Notes under the pieces: model-generated
Databases searched by the model: none
Told to the model about the DNA's origin: nothing
What the model saw: the letters and a program-made list of their open reading frames with translations, nothing else
Shown here: positions 34,411 to 43,194 of the stretch, one piece after another
Layout: each line of letters opens with the position of its first letter
Numbering within the stretch: the first letter of the stretch is position 1
Translations under genes and position numbers: made by a program
DNA from: Pseudaminobacter sp040045035
GTDB lineage: Bacteria; Pseudomonadota; Alphaproteobacteria; Rhizobiales; Rhizobiaceae
Assembly (NCBI RefSeq): GCF_040045035.1
Contig: NZ_JBDZDS010000005.1
Span: forward strand, 248,001-312,000
DNA: 64,000 bases
Direction: 5' to 3'

Positions 34411-36006
34411 CTACTGGTGGCGAAGTCGTTGATTCTCACGGCTGAGGTCGTCCGGCTCCTCCGGAATGGTGCGGAACAGTTTGCCGGGGAGATCGATCTC
34501 GATGTCCATGCGGCCGGCCGTCCATTTGCGTGTGTAGTGTCCCTGCAATTGAGATTTGATCGTGAGATCCAGCAGCTTCGAGCCGAAGCCGGCCTCACTC
34601 CCGGCTTGGCCGTTCAGCCCCGATGACGTTTCCGTCCATTTGATGTGCATCTCGTGGGTGTCGCGACTGAGGTCGACATTGAGAGTCCCGTCCGGATCAC
34701 TCAGGGCCCCATATTTGCTCGAGTTCGTTGCCAGTTCGTGGAAGACCAAGGCCAGGGGCGTGACGATTCCGCTATCGACGAATGCCTCGTCGCCCTCCAC
34801 GACGAAACGCGCGGCCGCGCTGCCCTCGTAAGGCTTCAGCAGAATGCCGATGACTCGCTTCAACGAAGCAAGGCCGCCCATGATGTCAGAAGATGCCCTT
34901 CCGGTCTGTACAAGGCTATGTGCCTGCTGTAGCGCGACGAGCCGGTTTCTCAGCCTATTTGCCAGCGGCCTCATTTCGGGGTCGTCGCGGACGGACAGGG
35001 TGATCAGTCCGTTGACCAGCGCGAACAAATTCTTGATCCGGTGCTCGAGCTCATTGGACACGATCTCGCGCTCGGCAGCGAGATATCTCAATTGCTCCAA
35101 AACCTCGTTCCTCGTCGCGGTCGTCGTGGAGATGATGAGCGGCCCCAAGGTGATGAGCGCGCCTCCCATGCTGATGGAAAGTACCAGCGACTGATTGAAG
35201 TTCGACAAGTCGACAAAGCCCAATGTCGTGGCAATGATCGCCCAGGCGCAGAACGAGAATGTCAGGAGAGCCGTCAGGAAGACGCGATAGGTAATTGCGC
35301 ACCATAGAAGGGCCGGGATTGGGAACGCGAGGGCGGCTATCCCACCGAAGAACGTTCCGGCGACGGCCGAGAAAATCAACACAATGATCGGCGCTTGGTC
35401 GTGCAGTGTGAGCGGCAGCTCCCGCGCCCAGTGACGGTCTTCGGGGAAGGCCAGGATCATCGGCACAAAGGCAAGCTGGTTCAAGAGCTCGACCGAAAAC
35501 CAATACCGGAAGGCGCTTACTTCGGCCACTCTGCTGAACAGCGCGCCGATAAGGTGCGATCCCGCAATGCCGGCGAACAGGGATGCGGCGGCTACGGCGG
35601 TGAAAAGGTAGAAAACCGAGATCGGCCGCTCCAAGCGCTGGTCGTCCCGCTCCAGCCTGGAGAGCAGCAGATAACCGATCACGACGATGCCGAAGTTGTA
35701 TACCAGCAGCTTCGCGTCCACGACGAACCTGTAGTCGATCAACTCGAGCGCGATCGCGAAGCCTGCTAGGCATGCAATCCAGCCCGGTGGACGGGCCAGA
35801 ACAGGAAAGCGCACGAGCATGCCGAGCATGAACGCGTTGGCAGGCCATACCAACGCCAACACGGCATTGTTCGCCGTGTAAACGCCGAGCATGAAGAGGG
35901 CGGCGTAGGCGGCGCCGAACATCAGGTAAAGGATCCAGGCCCGGTTGGGGGTGAGCAGCTTCCTTACTCTGGTGTCGACTTCACCGGTGCTGAGCATGAT
36001 CCGCAT
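34411..36006 (-). CDS. MASE1-domain sensor histidine kinase, HWE/HisKA_2 type
   Basis: 531 aa. The first 300 residues hold eight or so membrane segments with the MASE1 pattern (VLALVWPANAFMLGMLVRFP near residue 50). The kinase part has the H-box NELEHRIKNLFALVNGLI (about 330-347), the N-box FHELATNSSKYGALS and a C-terminal GFGSKLLDL, all HWE/HisKA_2 features. There is no receiver domain and no response-regulator gene adjacent, so it is an orphan. HWE kinases often feed the alphaproteobacterial general stress pathway; a role there is inference. Start 36006, or 35997 three codons in. Confidence 0.88.
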   Translation of the reverse strand: MRIMLSTGEVDTRVRKLLTPNRAWILYLMFGAAYAALFMLGVYTANNAVLALVWPANAFMLGMLVRFPVLARPPGWIACLAGFAIALELIDYRFVVDAKLLVYNFGIVVIGYLLLSRLERDDQRLERPISVFYLFTAVAAASLFAGIAGSHLIGALFSRVAEVSAFRYWFSVELLNQLAFVPMILAFPEDRHWARELPLTLHDQAPIIVLIFSAVAGTFFGGIAALAFPIPALLWCAITYRVFLTALLTFSFCAWAIIATTLGFVDLSNFNQSLVLSISMGGALITLGPLIISTTTATRNEVLEQLRYLAAEREIVSNELEHRIKNLFALVNGLITLSVRDDPEMRPLANRLRNRLVALQQAHSLVQTGRASSDIMGGLASLKRVIGILLKPYEGSAAARFVVEGDEAFVDSGIVTPLALVFHELATNSSKYGALSDPDGTLNVDLSRDTHEMHIKWTETSSGLNGQAGSEAGFGSKLLDLTIKSQLQGHYTRKWTAGRMDIEIDLPGKLFRTIPEEPDDLSRENQRLRHQ

Positions 36007-36379
36007 CCCAGGGGGGCAGCGGCGCGCTCCCCAGGCATCGTTGGGCTATTGTTTAGGTAATCACCAATGATCCTCCCCGACAAGGCGCAGACCGCATTTG
36101 CGTTGTCCGCAAGAGGCGCGGCGGCGCAAGTTCCACGGGTTCCGCGGCGCGGACGCGACCGCAGACGGCCGCAGCTCAGATAATCATCGTCACGCCAGCA
36201 GAAGCCGGCGCCCGGCCATTGATTCCACTTGCTTTTTTGGAAGCATCTTGCTTCTAGTCGCCCTGGATCTACCCGTAATCGCTGCGGGGGGGGGAATTGT
36301 GGGGAAGATCAAGTTTGCCGTTGCTTAAAGACCGTCATGAACAGGCCGACGTGAACGTCTCGAAGCGGTCGGAGCGCTG
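36007..36379. other. Intergenic stretch with no recognisable gene
   Basis: 373 bases between the divergent kinase and DUF2029 genes, containing a run of nine G near 36284. A 76-codon open frame (36098-36328) lacks a ribosome-binding site and any coding signature. The two genes' promoters must be here, but I cannot point to them with confidence. Confidence 0.6.
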
Positions 36380-37543
36380 ATGCTGAGGATGAGGCAGTTG
36401 TTCGACCGTCTCGGCCTTGGTCTTTGGGGCTTGGGATTTCTGGGCGCTGCGATTCAGGCGGCAGTGACCGATGATCGCGCCGTGGTGCCGGTCTACCGAC
36501 GTAGCGTGGAGCATTTCTCCGCCTACGAGCAGCTCTACAATGTCGAGCTGTCGATGGGGTTTCTTTATGCGCCGGCCTTTGCCGTGCTCTATACGCCCTT
36601 CCTCATGCTTGGACCGGTCCTTGGCGATTTGCTGTGGCGGCTTGTCGGCATCGCCGTGCTGACCGCCGCCGCCGCCAAGCAGGCGCGTAAGCTTGGCGGC
36701 CCAGACAATGTCTGGCTTCTGTCCTACAGCCTGTTCCTGGCCCTGCCGATCTCGCTCGGCGCGATGCGCTCAGGCCAGGCTACCGTCCTTCTGGCCGGCG
36801 CTTGCTGGTTCCTGACCTTTTCTGTACTGGAAGGGCGGCGGGCCGAAACGTTCTTTTGGGCCTCGGTCGCGCTGATCGCCAAGCCGACGGCAATTGTCAT
36901 TCTCCTGCTGTCTGGCGCATTGCGTCCCAGGCTGATCACGGTGCTGGTCCTGGCGCTGCTGTTCGTGTTTGCTATCCCCTATGCATTTGCGCCCTTCGGT
37001 TACGTCAACGCCCAGCATCACGATTTCATCCGTTTGCTGACGTCCATGGGCGTGCACAAGTCGGGGCCGTTCCTTGCGGCCGACTTTACGGCGCCATTCT
37101 TGGCGTTTGGCGCGCCTCTCGACGAATCCAGCGCCACTTTGGTGCGCATCGCCGCCGCTGCACTGACGTTGGCGGCCGTGATATGGTTCGACCGCCGGAC
37201 TGAGAAGGGCCTCGCCGCCCTGGCGATCTTCCTGGCCGCGGCCGTCTACATGACCGTGTTCAACCCCCGCGTCGAATCCAACACCTACATCATGCTGGCG
37301 GTGCCAGCAGCCATTACCATTGCCTGGCTGTGGCGGCAGGAGCAGCGTGGGCTTCTGCGCGTTGTCCTGTCAGTTGCGATTGTCCTTTGCGGCGCCACCG
37401 GCATAGAGCGGCATCTCCATGATCTTCTGAATCTCTGGTTCAGGCCCATTGCCATGACCCTCATCAGCCTGCCTCTGCTGTGGTGGTTGTGGGGCAGGGG
37501 CCGCGAGGGAACAACCGCCGTCGAATCCCGCGCCTACGGCTGA
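36380..37543 (+). CDS. DUF2029/GT87-family polyprenyl-linked glycosyltransferase-like membrane protein
   Basis: 387 aa with about ten membrane segments. The short periplasmic loop VYRRSVEHFSAYEQLYNVEL and the FLYAPAFAVLYTPFLMLGP segment follow the DUF2029 (GT87) pattern, a family that includes mycobacterial alpha-mannosyltransferases using polyprenyl-phosphate sugars. The loop lacks an obvious DxD, so activity is uncertain. The ATG has GGAG upstream. It stands alone. Confidence 0.75.
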   Translation: MLRMRQLFDRLGLGLWGLGFLGAAIQAAVTDDRAVVPVYRRSVEHFSAYEQLYNVELSMGFLYAPAFAVLYTPFLMLGPVLGDLLWRLVGIAVLTAAAAKQARKLGGPDNVWLLSYSLFLALPISLGAMRSGQATVLLAGACWFLTFSVLEGRRAETFFWASVALIAKPTAIVILLLSGALRPRLITVLVLALLFVFAIPYAFAPFGYVNAQHHDFIRLLTSMGVHKSGPFLAADFTAPFLAFGAPLDESSATLVRIAAAALTLAAVIWFDRRTEKGLAALAIFLAAAVYMTVFNPRVESNTYIMLAVPAAITIAWLWRQEQRGLLRVVLSVAIVLCGATGIERHLHDLLNLWFRPIAMTLISLPLLWWLWGRGREGTTAVESRAYG

Positions 37544-37612
37544 GCGAGAGCCGGGCACCGTTTGCCCGACAGTTCAATCCAGTGTTTTGCCGGCGTCAGC
37601 CTCAAATGGGGC

Positions 37613-37993
37613 TCACGGCCCCCGCATGAAGGCCTCTAGTTCATCGAGCGTGATCTTGCCGTCCTTGTCCGTGTCGATCGCATCGAAAATGCGTTTGTGG
37701 ACCGCCGTCACCTCTTCGAAGGAGATCGACCCGTCTTCATCCGTGTCGATGATGGCGAACAAGATTTTCAGCATGGGCAGGCTTATCCCTGGCCGCCGAC
37801 CCATCATGCCCGGGTGCCCGCCTTGCATCATCCTAGGCGGCGCGCCCTGATCTTCGTCCTCGGGCGGGTTTGCCTGCGCGACGGTCAGATTGGATTGTTG
37901 CGGAGCGGTTTGATGTGTCTGTGCCGCAGCACCGATCGTGCTGATTGCAACGGCTGCGACGATGGTTGTGACGCGCGTGATCCCGGTAAACAT
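37613..37993 (-). CDS. Exported EF-hand protein
   Basis: 126 aa. A signal peptide (MFTGITRVTTIVAAVAISTI.., cleavage near residue 23) precedes a Gln/Pro-rich linker and two EF-hands, IDTDEDGSISFEE and IDTDKDGKITLDE, each with Asp/Asn/Ser ligands at positions 1, 3, 5 and Glu at 12. It should bind two Ca2+ in the periplasm or outside. The start at 37993 has GAGAGGA upstream; an earlier start at 38038 would bury the signal peptide. It is first of three small exported proteins in a row on this strand, each in its own unit. Confidence 0.85.
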   Translation of the reverse strand: MFTGITRVTTIVAAVAISTIGAAAQTHQTAPQQSNLTVAQANPPEDEDQGAPPRMMQGGHPGMMGRRPGISLPMLKILFAIIDTDEDGSISFEEVTAVHKRIFDAIDTDKDGKITLDELEAFMRGP

Positions 37994-38220
37994 CAAAGAA
38001 TCCTCTCTTTGCTCGTTTATGCGGTGCACGTCCCCCAATTGCGTGTGTCGAAAGAGCTAGAGTGCTCGGCCCGGGAAATCCAGTCAGGTTATCCGCTATC
38101 CGGCGCATCGCGGGCAGAAGCGGCTTGCCGGCTTCGCCCATTTGTCGAAGCCGAGCTTCGGTGTCGGCATGCTTTGCGGCGCGCCCCGCCGCCTTGGTGC
38201 GGCGACGGGGCGATCGAGGA

Positions 38221-38517
38221 TCAGTATCCGTCGGTGCAGGGTGCGGTGTAGACGCCGTTGACGCCCTGATAGCGGCAAGTCTGCCGCTGCGGCGCGCTCG
38301 CGGCACCGACAATGCCGCCCAGAGCCGCGCCGCTGGCGGCGCCGATGAGCGTGCTCTTCGTATTCCTGCCGACGGCCTGACCAACCAGAGCGCCGCCGAT
38401 CGCGCCTACCGCTGCGCCGGTGCCTGCGCGGTTGATCTGCTGGTCGGTTGCCGAGCACCCCGCCACAGCGATCGTGGCGACGGCAGCCAGCGCCGACACG
38501 GTGATGCGAAATTTCAT
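38221..38517 (-). CDS. Glycine-zipper lipoprotein
   Basis: 98 aa. A lipoprotein signal ends VATIAVAGC (Cys at about residue 20), followed by a glycine-zipper 2TM-like segment with G-x3-G spacing (GAAVGAIGGALVGQAVG.. and GAASGAALGGIVGAA). The tail has two Cys in CRYQGVNGVYTAPC. This is the SmpA/OmlA-unrelated YMGG-type small outer-membrane lipoprotein common in rhizobia. GGAGAGG precedes the ATG. Its function is unknown, perhaps envelope stress. Confidence 0.82.
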   Translation of the reverse strand: MKFRITVSALAAVATIAVAGCSATDQQINRAGTGAAVGAIGGALVGQAVGRNTKSTLIGAASGAALGGIVGAASAPQRQTCRYQGVNGVYTAPCTDGY

Positions 38518-38567
38518 GTGACCTCTCCGTAAAATAACTTCGGACAGGTCTAGAGGGCATGAGATTG

Positions 38568-38587
38568 ACGAACCGTGAATGGTTCGT
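38568..38587. other. Hairpin between two small exported-protein genes
   Basis: ACGAACC and GGTTCGT pair across a six-base loop, 11 bases beyond the stop of the His-rich protein gene. No T-run follows on the minus strand. It may be a weak 3' end or a regulatory site for the glycine-zipper gene. Confidence 0.35.
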
Positions 38588-38598
38588 TCAGGTTGCGT

Positions 38599-39000
38599 TC
38601 AAAATCCGTGCGGGATGATCCAATTTTCGAAAAATGGTGAGTGCCACGTTGTCAGGACCGTAACTGGCGGGGCGAGCGCGACGGCGCTTAGCGCGGCGCA
38701 GAGATTGAATTCCCACGGGTTCTCAGGCGTTCTACAGTCTGCCCGGATGCGGCGGTGCAGGTCGTCCGGAGTGTTTTGCCACTGCGCTGCAACGGCGTAG
38801 GACGGGGCGAGGTAGAACATGTGCCTGTCGGCGAAGTATCTTCCGACGATTTCTGGGTCGGAGATCACCCGCTGCGGGACCGGATCGGCCTGAACATGAA
38901 CATGAACATGCTTGCGATGCACCTTGGTTGTTTTGGCGACTGCAGCCCCTGAGGCCAGCGCCGTCGCGACCGCGACTACCGATAGCGTTCTGAGCATCAT
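38599..39000 (-). CDS. Hypothetical exported protein with His-rich N-terminus
   Basis: 133 aa. A clear signal peptide (LSVVAVATALASGAAVAKTT, cleavage near residue 23) is followed by KVHRKHVHVHVQ, five His in twelve residues, and then a domain with three Cys/Trp-rich segments (DDLHRRIRADCRTPENPWEF). I recognise no family. A His cluster right after export could bind metal, but this is speculation. GGAGGAGG lies at good spacing before tandem ATGs. Confidence 0.7.
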   Translation of the reverse strand: MMLRTLSVVAVATALASGAAVAKTTKVHRKHVHVHVQADPVPQRVISDPEIVGRYFADRHMFYLAPSYAVAAQWQNTPDDLHRRIRADCRTPENPWEFNLCAALSAVALAPPVTVLTTWHSPFFENWIIPHGF

Positions 39001-39248
39001 GATATGCGTCCTCCTCCAGCGGCCAACCGAGTAGGATGGCTTCGGTCCAGATAACCGGCCGCGGGCTCAGCGGTTCCCAGGCACCTCAACGCGGCGCAAT
39101 CGTTTCGGAACCTGCAGCAAGGTCAGGGGCAAAGATCGTTGGCCCCCTCCTTTGGCAAGGATCGCGCGTGAGCAGCGGCGTCCAAGGCACCCTATATTCC
39201 ACTTGGTACCCAGCGTACTTGAAGGGGCCGAGGAAAGGACCTGCGCCC

Positions 39249-41060
39249 ATGGCGGATCAGGCAGAAGAAAAGACCATCAATACACAGCCGGGCGAAGTGC
39301 GCCTGCGCGACCAGACCATCATGATGCTGCGGGCCTTCATAGCCTCGCCATTACGCTACCTGTTGCTTGGCCTGGGGGCAGGGATGTTGGTGACTGTCCT
39401 GGGGACGGCATACGGGCAGGTGCTGCTCAACCGCTGGAACCGTCCATTCTACGACGCGCTGGAGCGGCGTGACCTTCACGAGTTCTTCCATCAGCTTACG
39501 GTATTTGCCGCCATCGCCATCTTCCTGTTGCTGCTCAATGTGGTGCAGACCTGGCTCAACCAGAGCATCCGCGTGAGGCTGCGCGAAGGGTTGACCCTCG
39601 ACCTGATAACGGAATGGTTGCGGCCGCGGCGTGCCTTCCGGCTGGCCAATGCCGGCGCCATCGGCGTCAATCCGGACCAGCGACTGCATGAGGATGCGCG
39701 CCATCTCAGCGATCTTTCCACGGATCTCGGTGTCGGCCTTCTCCAGGCGACGATTCTCCTGGTCACTTTCGTAGGCGTGCTGTGGACGATCTCGTCGGGG
39801 TTCGTCTTCCATGTCGCGGGCAAGAGCTTCGCCGTTCCCGGCTACATGGTCTGGGCCGCGGTGATCTATGCCGGAACGGCGTCGTGGCTGAGTTGGCTGT
39901 TCGGTCGCCCGCTGATCAGGCTCAACGTCGATCGATACGCGCGAGAGGCCGAGCTGCGCTTCTCGCTGATGCGCGTCAACGAGCACATCGACGCCATTTC
40001 GCTGACGGCTGGCGAGGCCGACGAGAAGCGGCGGCTAGAACTCGACCTTAGCGCCGTGCTGGAGGCCATGTGGCGCATCGCGGTGGCGCTGACCCGGCTG
40101 ACCTGGGTGACCGCCAGCTATGGCTGGATCACCACGGTGGCCCCGATCGTGATCGCGGCTCCTATTTATTTCTCCGGCGACATCAGCTTCGGGGGACTGA
40201 TGATGGCGGTAGGAGCTTTCAACCAGGTGAATGCCGCGTTGCGCTGGTTCGTCGACAATATCGGCAGCATTGCTGACTGGCGGGCCACTTTGCAGCGCGT
40301 GGCGACCTTCCGCACGGCCGTGCTCCAGACGGACGAACTCCACGAGGTGGAAAAGCGCATCACGCTCGATGAGGTCGATGGCGAGCGCATGACCTTCGAC
40401 GACGTGGAGGTTGTTTCTCCCATCGGCTGCACCAAGCTTGTCGAGAAGCACGTCGAGATCGTCCCGGGCGATCACGTCCTGCTCACCGGCGATCCCGGCG
40501 CGGGAAAGACCCTGTTCTTCCGGGCGCTTGCGGGCCTTTGGCCGTGGGGTAGCGGGCGCATCGGCCTGCCGGCGGGGGAAGTGCCGGTCTTCGTGCCGCG
40601 TCAACCCTATATCCCGCCTGGCTCCTTGCGCGAGGCACTGTGTTATCCTCGCGGCCGCGATGCGTTCCCGCAGGCGGACCTTTCTGCTGTGCTGGGTGAC
40701 GTCGGCCTTGGACGATTGAACGATTCCCTCGACCGCGACGCTCGCTGGGAGCGCGAGCTGGGCGAGGATGAGCTGCGCCTGCTGGCCTTTGCCCGCCTGG
40801 GGCTGCACAAGCCACGCTGGGTCGTGATCGACGCCGCGCTGGACACGATGCCGGGCGATACGCGACGTCGGATCCTGACCATCCTGGAACGCGATCTGGC
40901 CGATTCCGCCATTATCAATGTCGGCACCGCCGGGCAGAACGGTCATTTCTTCACGCGGGTCCTGCATCTGGCCAAGGATCCGGAGGGCCAGGCGCTCCGG
41001 CCGATGCGCGTGGGGAGCCGCGCGCCGTCGGACATGGCCGCGGCAAGCCCCAGCGTCTGA
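39249..41060 (+). CDS. SbmA/YddA-type ABC transporter with degenerate ATPase domain
   Basis: 603 aa permease-ATPase fusion. The membrane half (about 25-340) matches ABC_membrane_2, with six segments. In the ATPase half Walker A (GDPGAGKTLF) and the Q-loop (FVPRQPYIPPGSLREAL) are normal. The signature is LGEDELRLLAFARL instead of LS.GEQQR.AFAR. Walker B reads WVVIDAALDTM, with Ala where the catalytic Glu belongs, and the switch His is replaced (INVGTAG versus SVGHR). It probably binds ATP but hydrolyses it poorly. The start at 39249 has GAGGAAAGGA upstream; the frame is open back to 39036. Confidence 0.85.
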   Translation: MADQAEEKTINTQPGEVRLRDQTIMMLRAFIASPLRYLLLGLGAGMLVTVLGTAYGQVLLNRWNRPFYDALERRDLHEFFHQLTVFAAIAIFLLLLNVVQTWLNQSIRVRLREGLTLDLITEWLRPRRAFRLANAGAIGVNPDQRLHEDARHLSDLSTDLGVGLLQATILLVTFVGVLWTISSGFVFHVAGKSFAVPGYMVWAAVIYAGTASWLSWLFGRPLIRLNVDRYAREAELRFSLMRVNEHIDAISLTAGEADEKRRLELDLSAVLEAMWRIAVALTRLTWVTASYGWITTVAPIVIAAPIYFSGDISFGGLMMAVGAFNQVNAALRWFVDNIGSIADWRATLQRVATFRTAVLQTDELHEVEKRITLDEVDGERMTFDDVEVVSPIGCTKLVEKHVEIVPGDHVLLTGDPGAGKTLFFRALAGLWPWGSGRIGLPAGEVPVFVPRQPYIPPGSLREALCYPRGRDAFPQADLSAVLGDVGLGRLNDSLDRDARWERELGEDELRLLAFARLGLHKPRWVVIDAALDTMPGDTRRRILTILERDLADSAIINVGTAGQNGHFFTRVLHLAKDPEGQALRPMRVGSRAPSDMAAASPSV

Positions 41061-41198
41061 CGCCGGCTGCCTGAATATTTTGCTGGCCGCATCTTGCGAA
41101 GCTTCGAGCACCGGTTGAAGCTGACGCAAGGAGAGCCGGGACGCTATTGCCAGCGGGCAGGCGATGCATGACCGGCGCGGAGGAGTTGGGGGAACGGC

Positions 41199-41912
41199 AT
41201 GCGCATTCTCATATTCCAGCATCTTGCGGTGGAGCACGCCGGCATTTTCGGTGAGTTCTGGCGAGAGGCGGGGCATGACCAGCGCGTCGTAGAGCTCGAT
41301 GCGGGCGAGCCCATCCCCGACCTCCAGGATTTCGATCTTCTTGCCGTCATGGGCGGGCCGATGGATGTCTGGCAGGAGGACGTTCATCCCTGGCTGGTGA
41401 CCGAGAAGGCGGCGATCCGACGCTGGGTGGCTGAACTGGGGCGGCCCTATCTCGGCATCTGCCTCGGCCATCAGCTGCTTGCCGATGCGCTCGGCGGTAC
41501 CGTCTCGTTGATGCGCCAGCCGGAGGTCGGCCTTGCCAGTGTTGAGCTGTCGGCGGTCGGCAGGGAGGATCCCCTGTTCGGCGGCGTGGATCCAGCGCTC
41601 GACACGTTGCAGTGGCATGGCGCGGAAGTATCGGTCCTGCCGCAAGGCAGCGTGTCGCTGGCGGCCAACGCCGCCTGCCCGGTGCAGGCGATGCGCTGGG
41701 GCCGTTTTGCCTATGGTTTCCAGTATCACATGGAAATCACCGAGCGAACCGTGGCGGACTGGGAACGCATCCCCGAATACAGGGCGAGCCTCAACCAGGC
41801 TCTGGGTCCCGTCCAGGCGTCGCGGCTTGCCGAAACGGTGGCACTGCATCTGCCGCGCTTCCGGCAGACCGCGCGACGACTGAACGACAATCTCATGGCA
41901 CTGGCCCGTTGA
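41199..41912 (+). CDS. Class I glutamine amidotransferase-like protein
   Basis: 237 aa. The nucleophile elbow is YLGICLGHQLLADALGG (Cys at about 89), and the His-Glu pair of the triad is in FQYHMEITE near residue 175. Stand-alone members include GuaA-like and gamma-glutamyl-GABA/polyamine-type hydrolases; the true substrate cannot be read. It lies 140 bases after the ABC gene in the same direction and may be independent. Confidence 0.87.
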   Translation: MRILIFQHLAVEHAGIFGEFWREAGHDQRVVELDAGEPIPDLQDFDLLAVMGGPMDVWQEDVHPWLVTEKAAIRRWVAELGRPYLGICLGHQLLADALGGTVSLMRQPEVGLASVELSAVGREDPLFGGVDPALDTLQWHGAEVSVLPQGSVSLAANAACPVQAMRWGRFAYGFQYHMEITERTVADWERIPEYRASLNQALGPVQASRLAETVALHLPRFRQTARRLNDNLMALAR

Positions 41913-42117
41913 ATCTCGGTCCCTTTGCCGGCCTCGTGCCCTATGCGCGGACTAAGCTTGGCGGTCGCGTACCTCCCCTCGGCTGCATTTGATTTCGGTC
42001 TTCTGCGTCGCGGTTCAGGTCGTCAGCTGGAACAATCGGCACTGGTTCACGTTTCTCCAGGCGCCGGTTGCCGACATGGTTGGCCGACGAGTGCATTTGC
42101 CGCCTTCGAGAAAACGA

Positions 42118-42501
42118 ATGACCTCGTCCAAAATATTCAGCCGCATCGCCAATCAGGTGGCGCATGCCGCGGGCACGCCCGTGACCTTCATTGTCTGTTG
42201 CCTGATCATCTTGGTGTGGGCGGTGACAGGACCATTTCTCGGCTTTTCCGACACGTGGCAACTCATCATCAATACGGGAACCACCATCGTCACCTTCCTG
42301 ATGGTGTTTCTGATTCAGAACACCCAGAATCGCGACGGTGCTGCGATCCAGGCCAAGCTCGACGAGCTCATCCGTGTCAGCGAAGGGCGCAACCGCTTCA
42401 TCGGCATAGAACACTTGACCGAGGAAGAGGTGGAAGAGTTCAGGCTGCTATGTGAAAAGGCGGCCGGGAGGCGAGACGCGCGGCGAAATGATGCTGCCTG
42501 A
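42118..42501 (+). CDS. Low-affinity iron permease family membrane protein (PF04120-like)
   Basis: 127 aa. Two membrane segments (about 20-40 and 50-68) with the conserved VTGPFLGFSDTWQLIINTGTT joining part and LIQNTQNRDGAAIQAKLDEL after the second, the signature of the short bacterial members of the Fet4-like family. The tail is charged. Iron transport has not been shown for these short proteins. The frame is open back to 41989, but the ATG at 42118 gives the family N-terminus. Confidence 0.82.
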   Translation: MTSSKIFSRIANQVAHAAGTPVTFIVCCLIILVWAVTGPFLGFSDTWQLIINTGTTIVTFLMVFLIQNTQNRDGAAIQAKLDELIRVSEGRNRFIGIEHLTEEEVEEFRLLCEKAAGRRDARRNDAA

Positions 42502-42537
42502 GTGAAGCAGTCTGAAAGGCCTTTCGCTGGCTGTCTG

Positions 42538-43185
42538 CTACTCGACCATCCACCCTTCGAGAGTGGCATAGCGCACCAGCGCGGCCCGCGTGCGCAGGCC
42601 GAGCTTTTCGGCGGCCCTGGCGCGGTAGGTCTCGATCGTCTTGACGCTCAGCGAGAGCTGCGCGGAAACTTCCTTGTTGCTGTAGCCCTTCGCCACCAGC
42701 TTGACCACTGCGATCTCGCGTTCGCTCAGCGCTTCGGCGCTGGTGGCCTGAGGCTTGGGTACGCTCAAAACCTTCGCCGCCATGACCGGGTCGATATACA
42801 TGCCGCCGGCCAGGACCGAGCGGATTGCATGGATGAGTTCCTCCGCCGCGGAGCGCTTGAGGATGAAGCCGCGAGCGCCCGCTTCCAGCAGCTGATGGAC
42901 ATAGGCCGAATCCTCGTGGACCGTAAGCGCCAGGGCGGCCAGTTGCGGAAAGTCCTTCCGAAGGCGGTCGATCAGCGCCACGCCGTTGGTCCCCGGCAGG
43001 GAGACGTCGACGACGGCGATATGAGGGTCGGTTTCGCTGATGCCTTGCAGCGCGCTTTCGGCGTCTCCTGCCACGCCGACCACCTTGAGGTCGCGTTGCG
43101 CTTCCACCATGGTCTTGACCCCGGCCAGAACCACGGGGTGGTCGTCAACCAGGAAGACACGTCGGGGCGAGGGAGCCTTGGTCAT
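42538..43185 (-). CDS. NarL/FixJ-type response regulator
   Basis: 215 aa. The receiver domain (about 8-120) has acidic residues in VFLVDDHPVV, phospho-acceptor Asp in HIAVVDVSLPGTNG (about 60) and Lys in GFILKRS. The LuxR-type helix-turn-helix is SEREIAVVKLVAKGYSNKEV at about 150-170. It lies ten bases after the histidine kinase gene and is its evident partner. Targets probably include the divergent repeat-protein genes; that is inference from position. Confidence 0.93.
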   Translation of the reverse strand: MTKAPSPRRVFLVDDHPVVLAGVKTMVEAQRDLKVVGVAGDAESALQGISETDPHIAVVDVSLPGTNGVALIDRLRKDFPQLAALALTVHEDSAYVHQLLEAGARGFILKRSAAEELIHAIRSVLAGGMYIDPVMAAKVLSVPKPQATSAEALSEREIAVVKLVAKGYSNKEVSAQLSLSVKTIETYRARAAEKLGLRTRAALVRYATLEGWMVE

Positions 43186-43194
43186 GACACAAGC

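Noticed and set aside
36098..36328. 76-codon open frame between the kinase and DUF2029 genes
   Set aside because: No ribosome-binding site, no recognisable domain, composition like neighbouring non-coding DNA.
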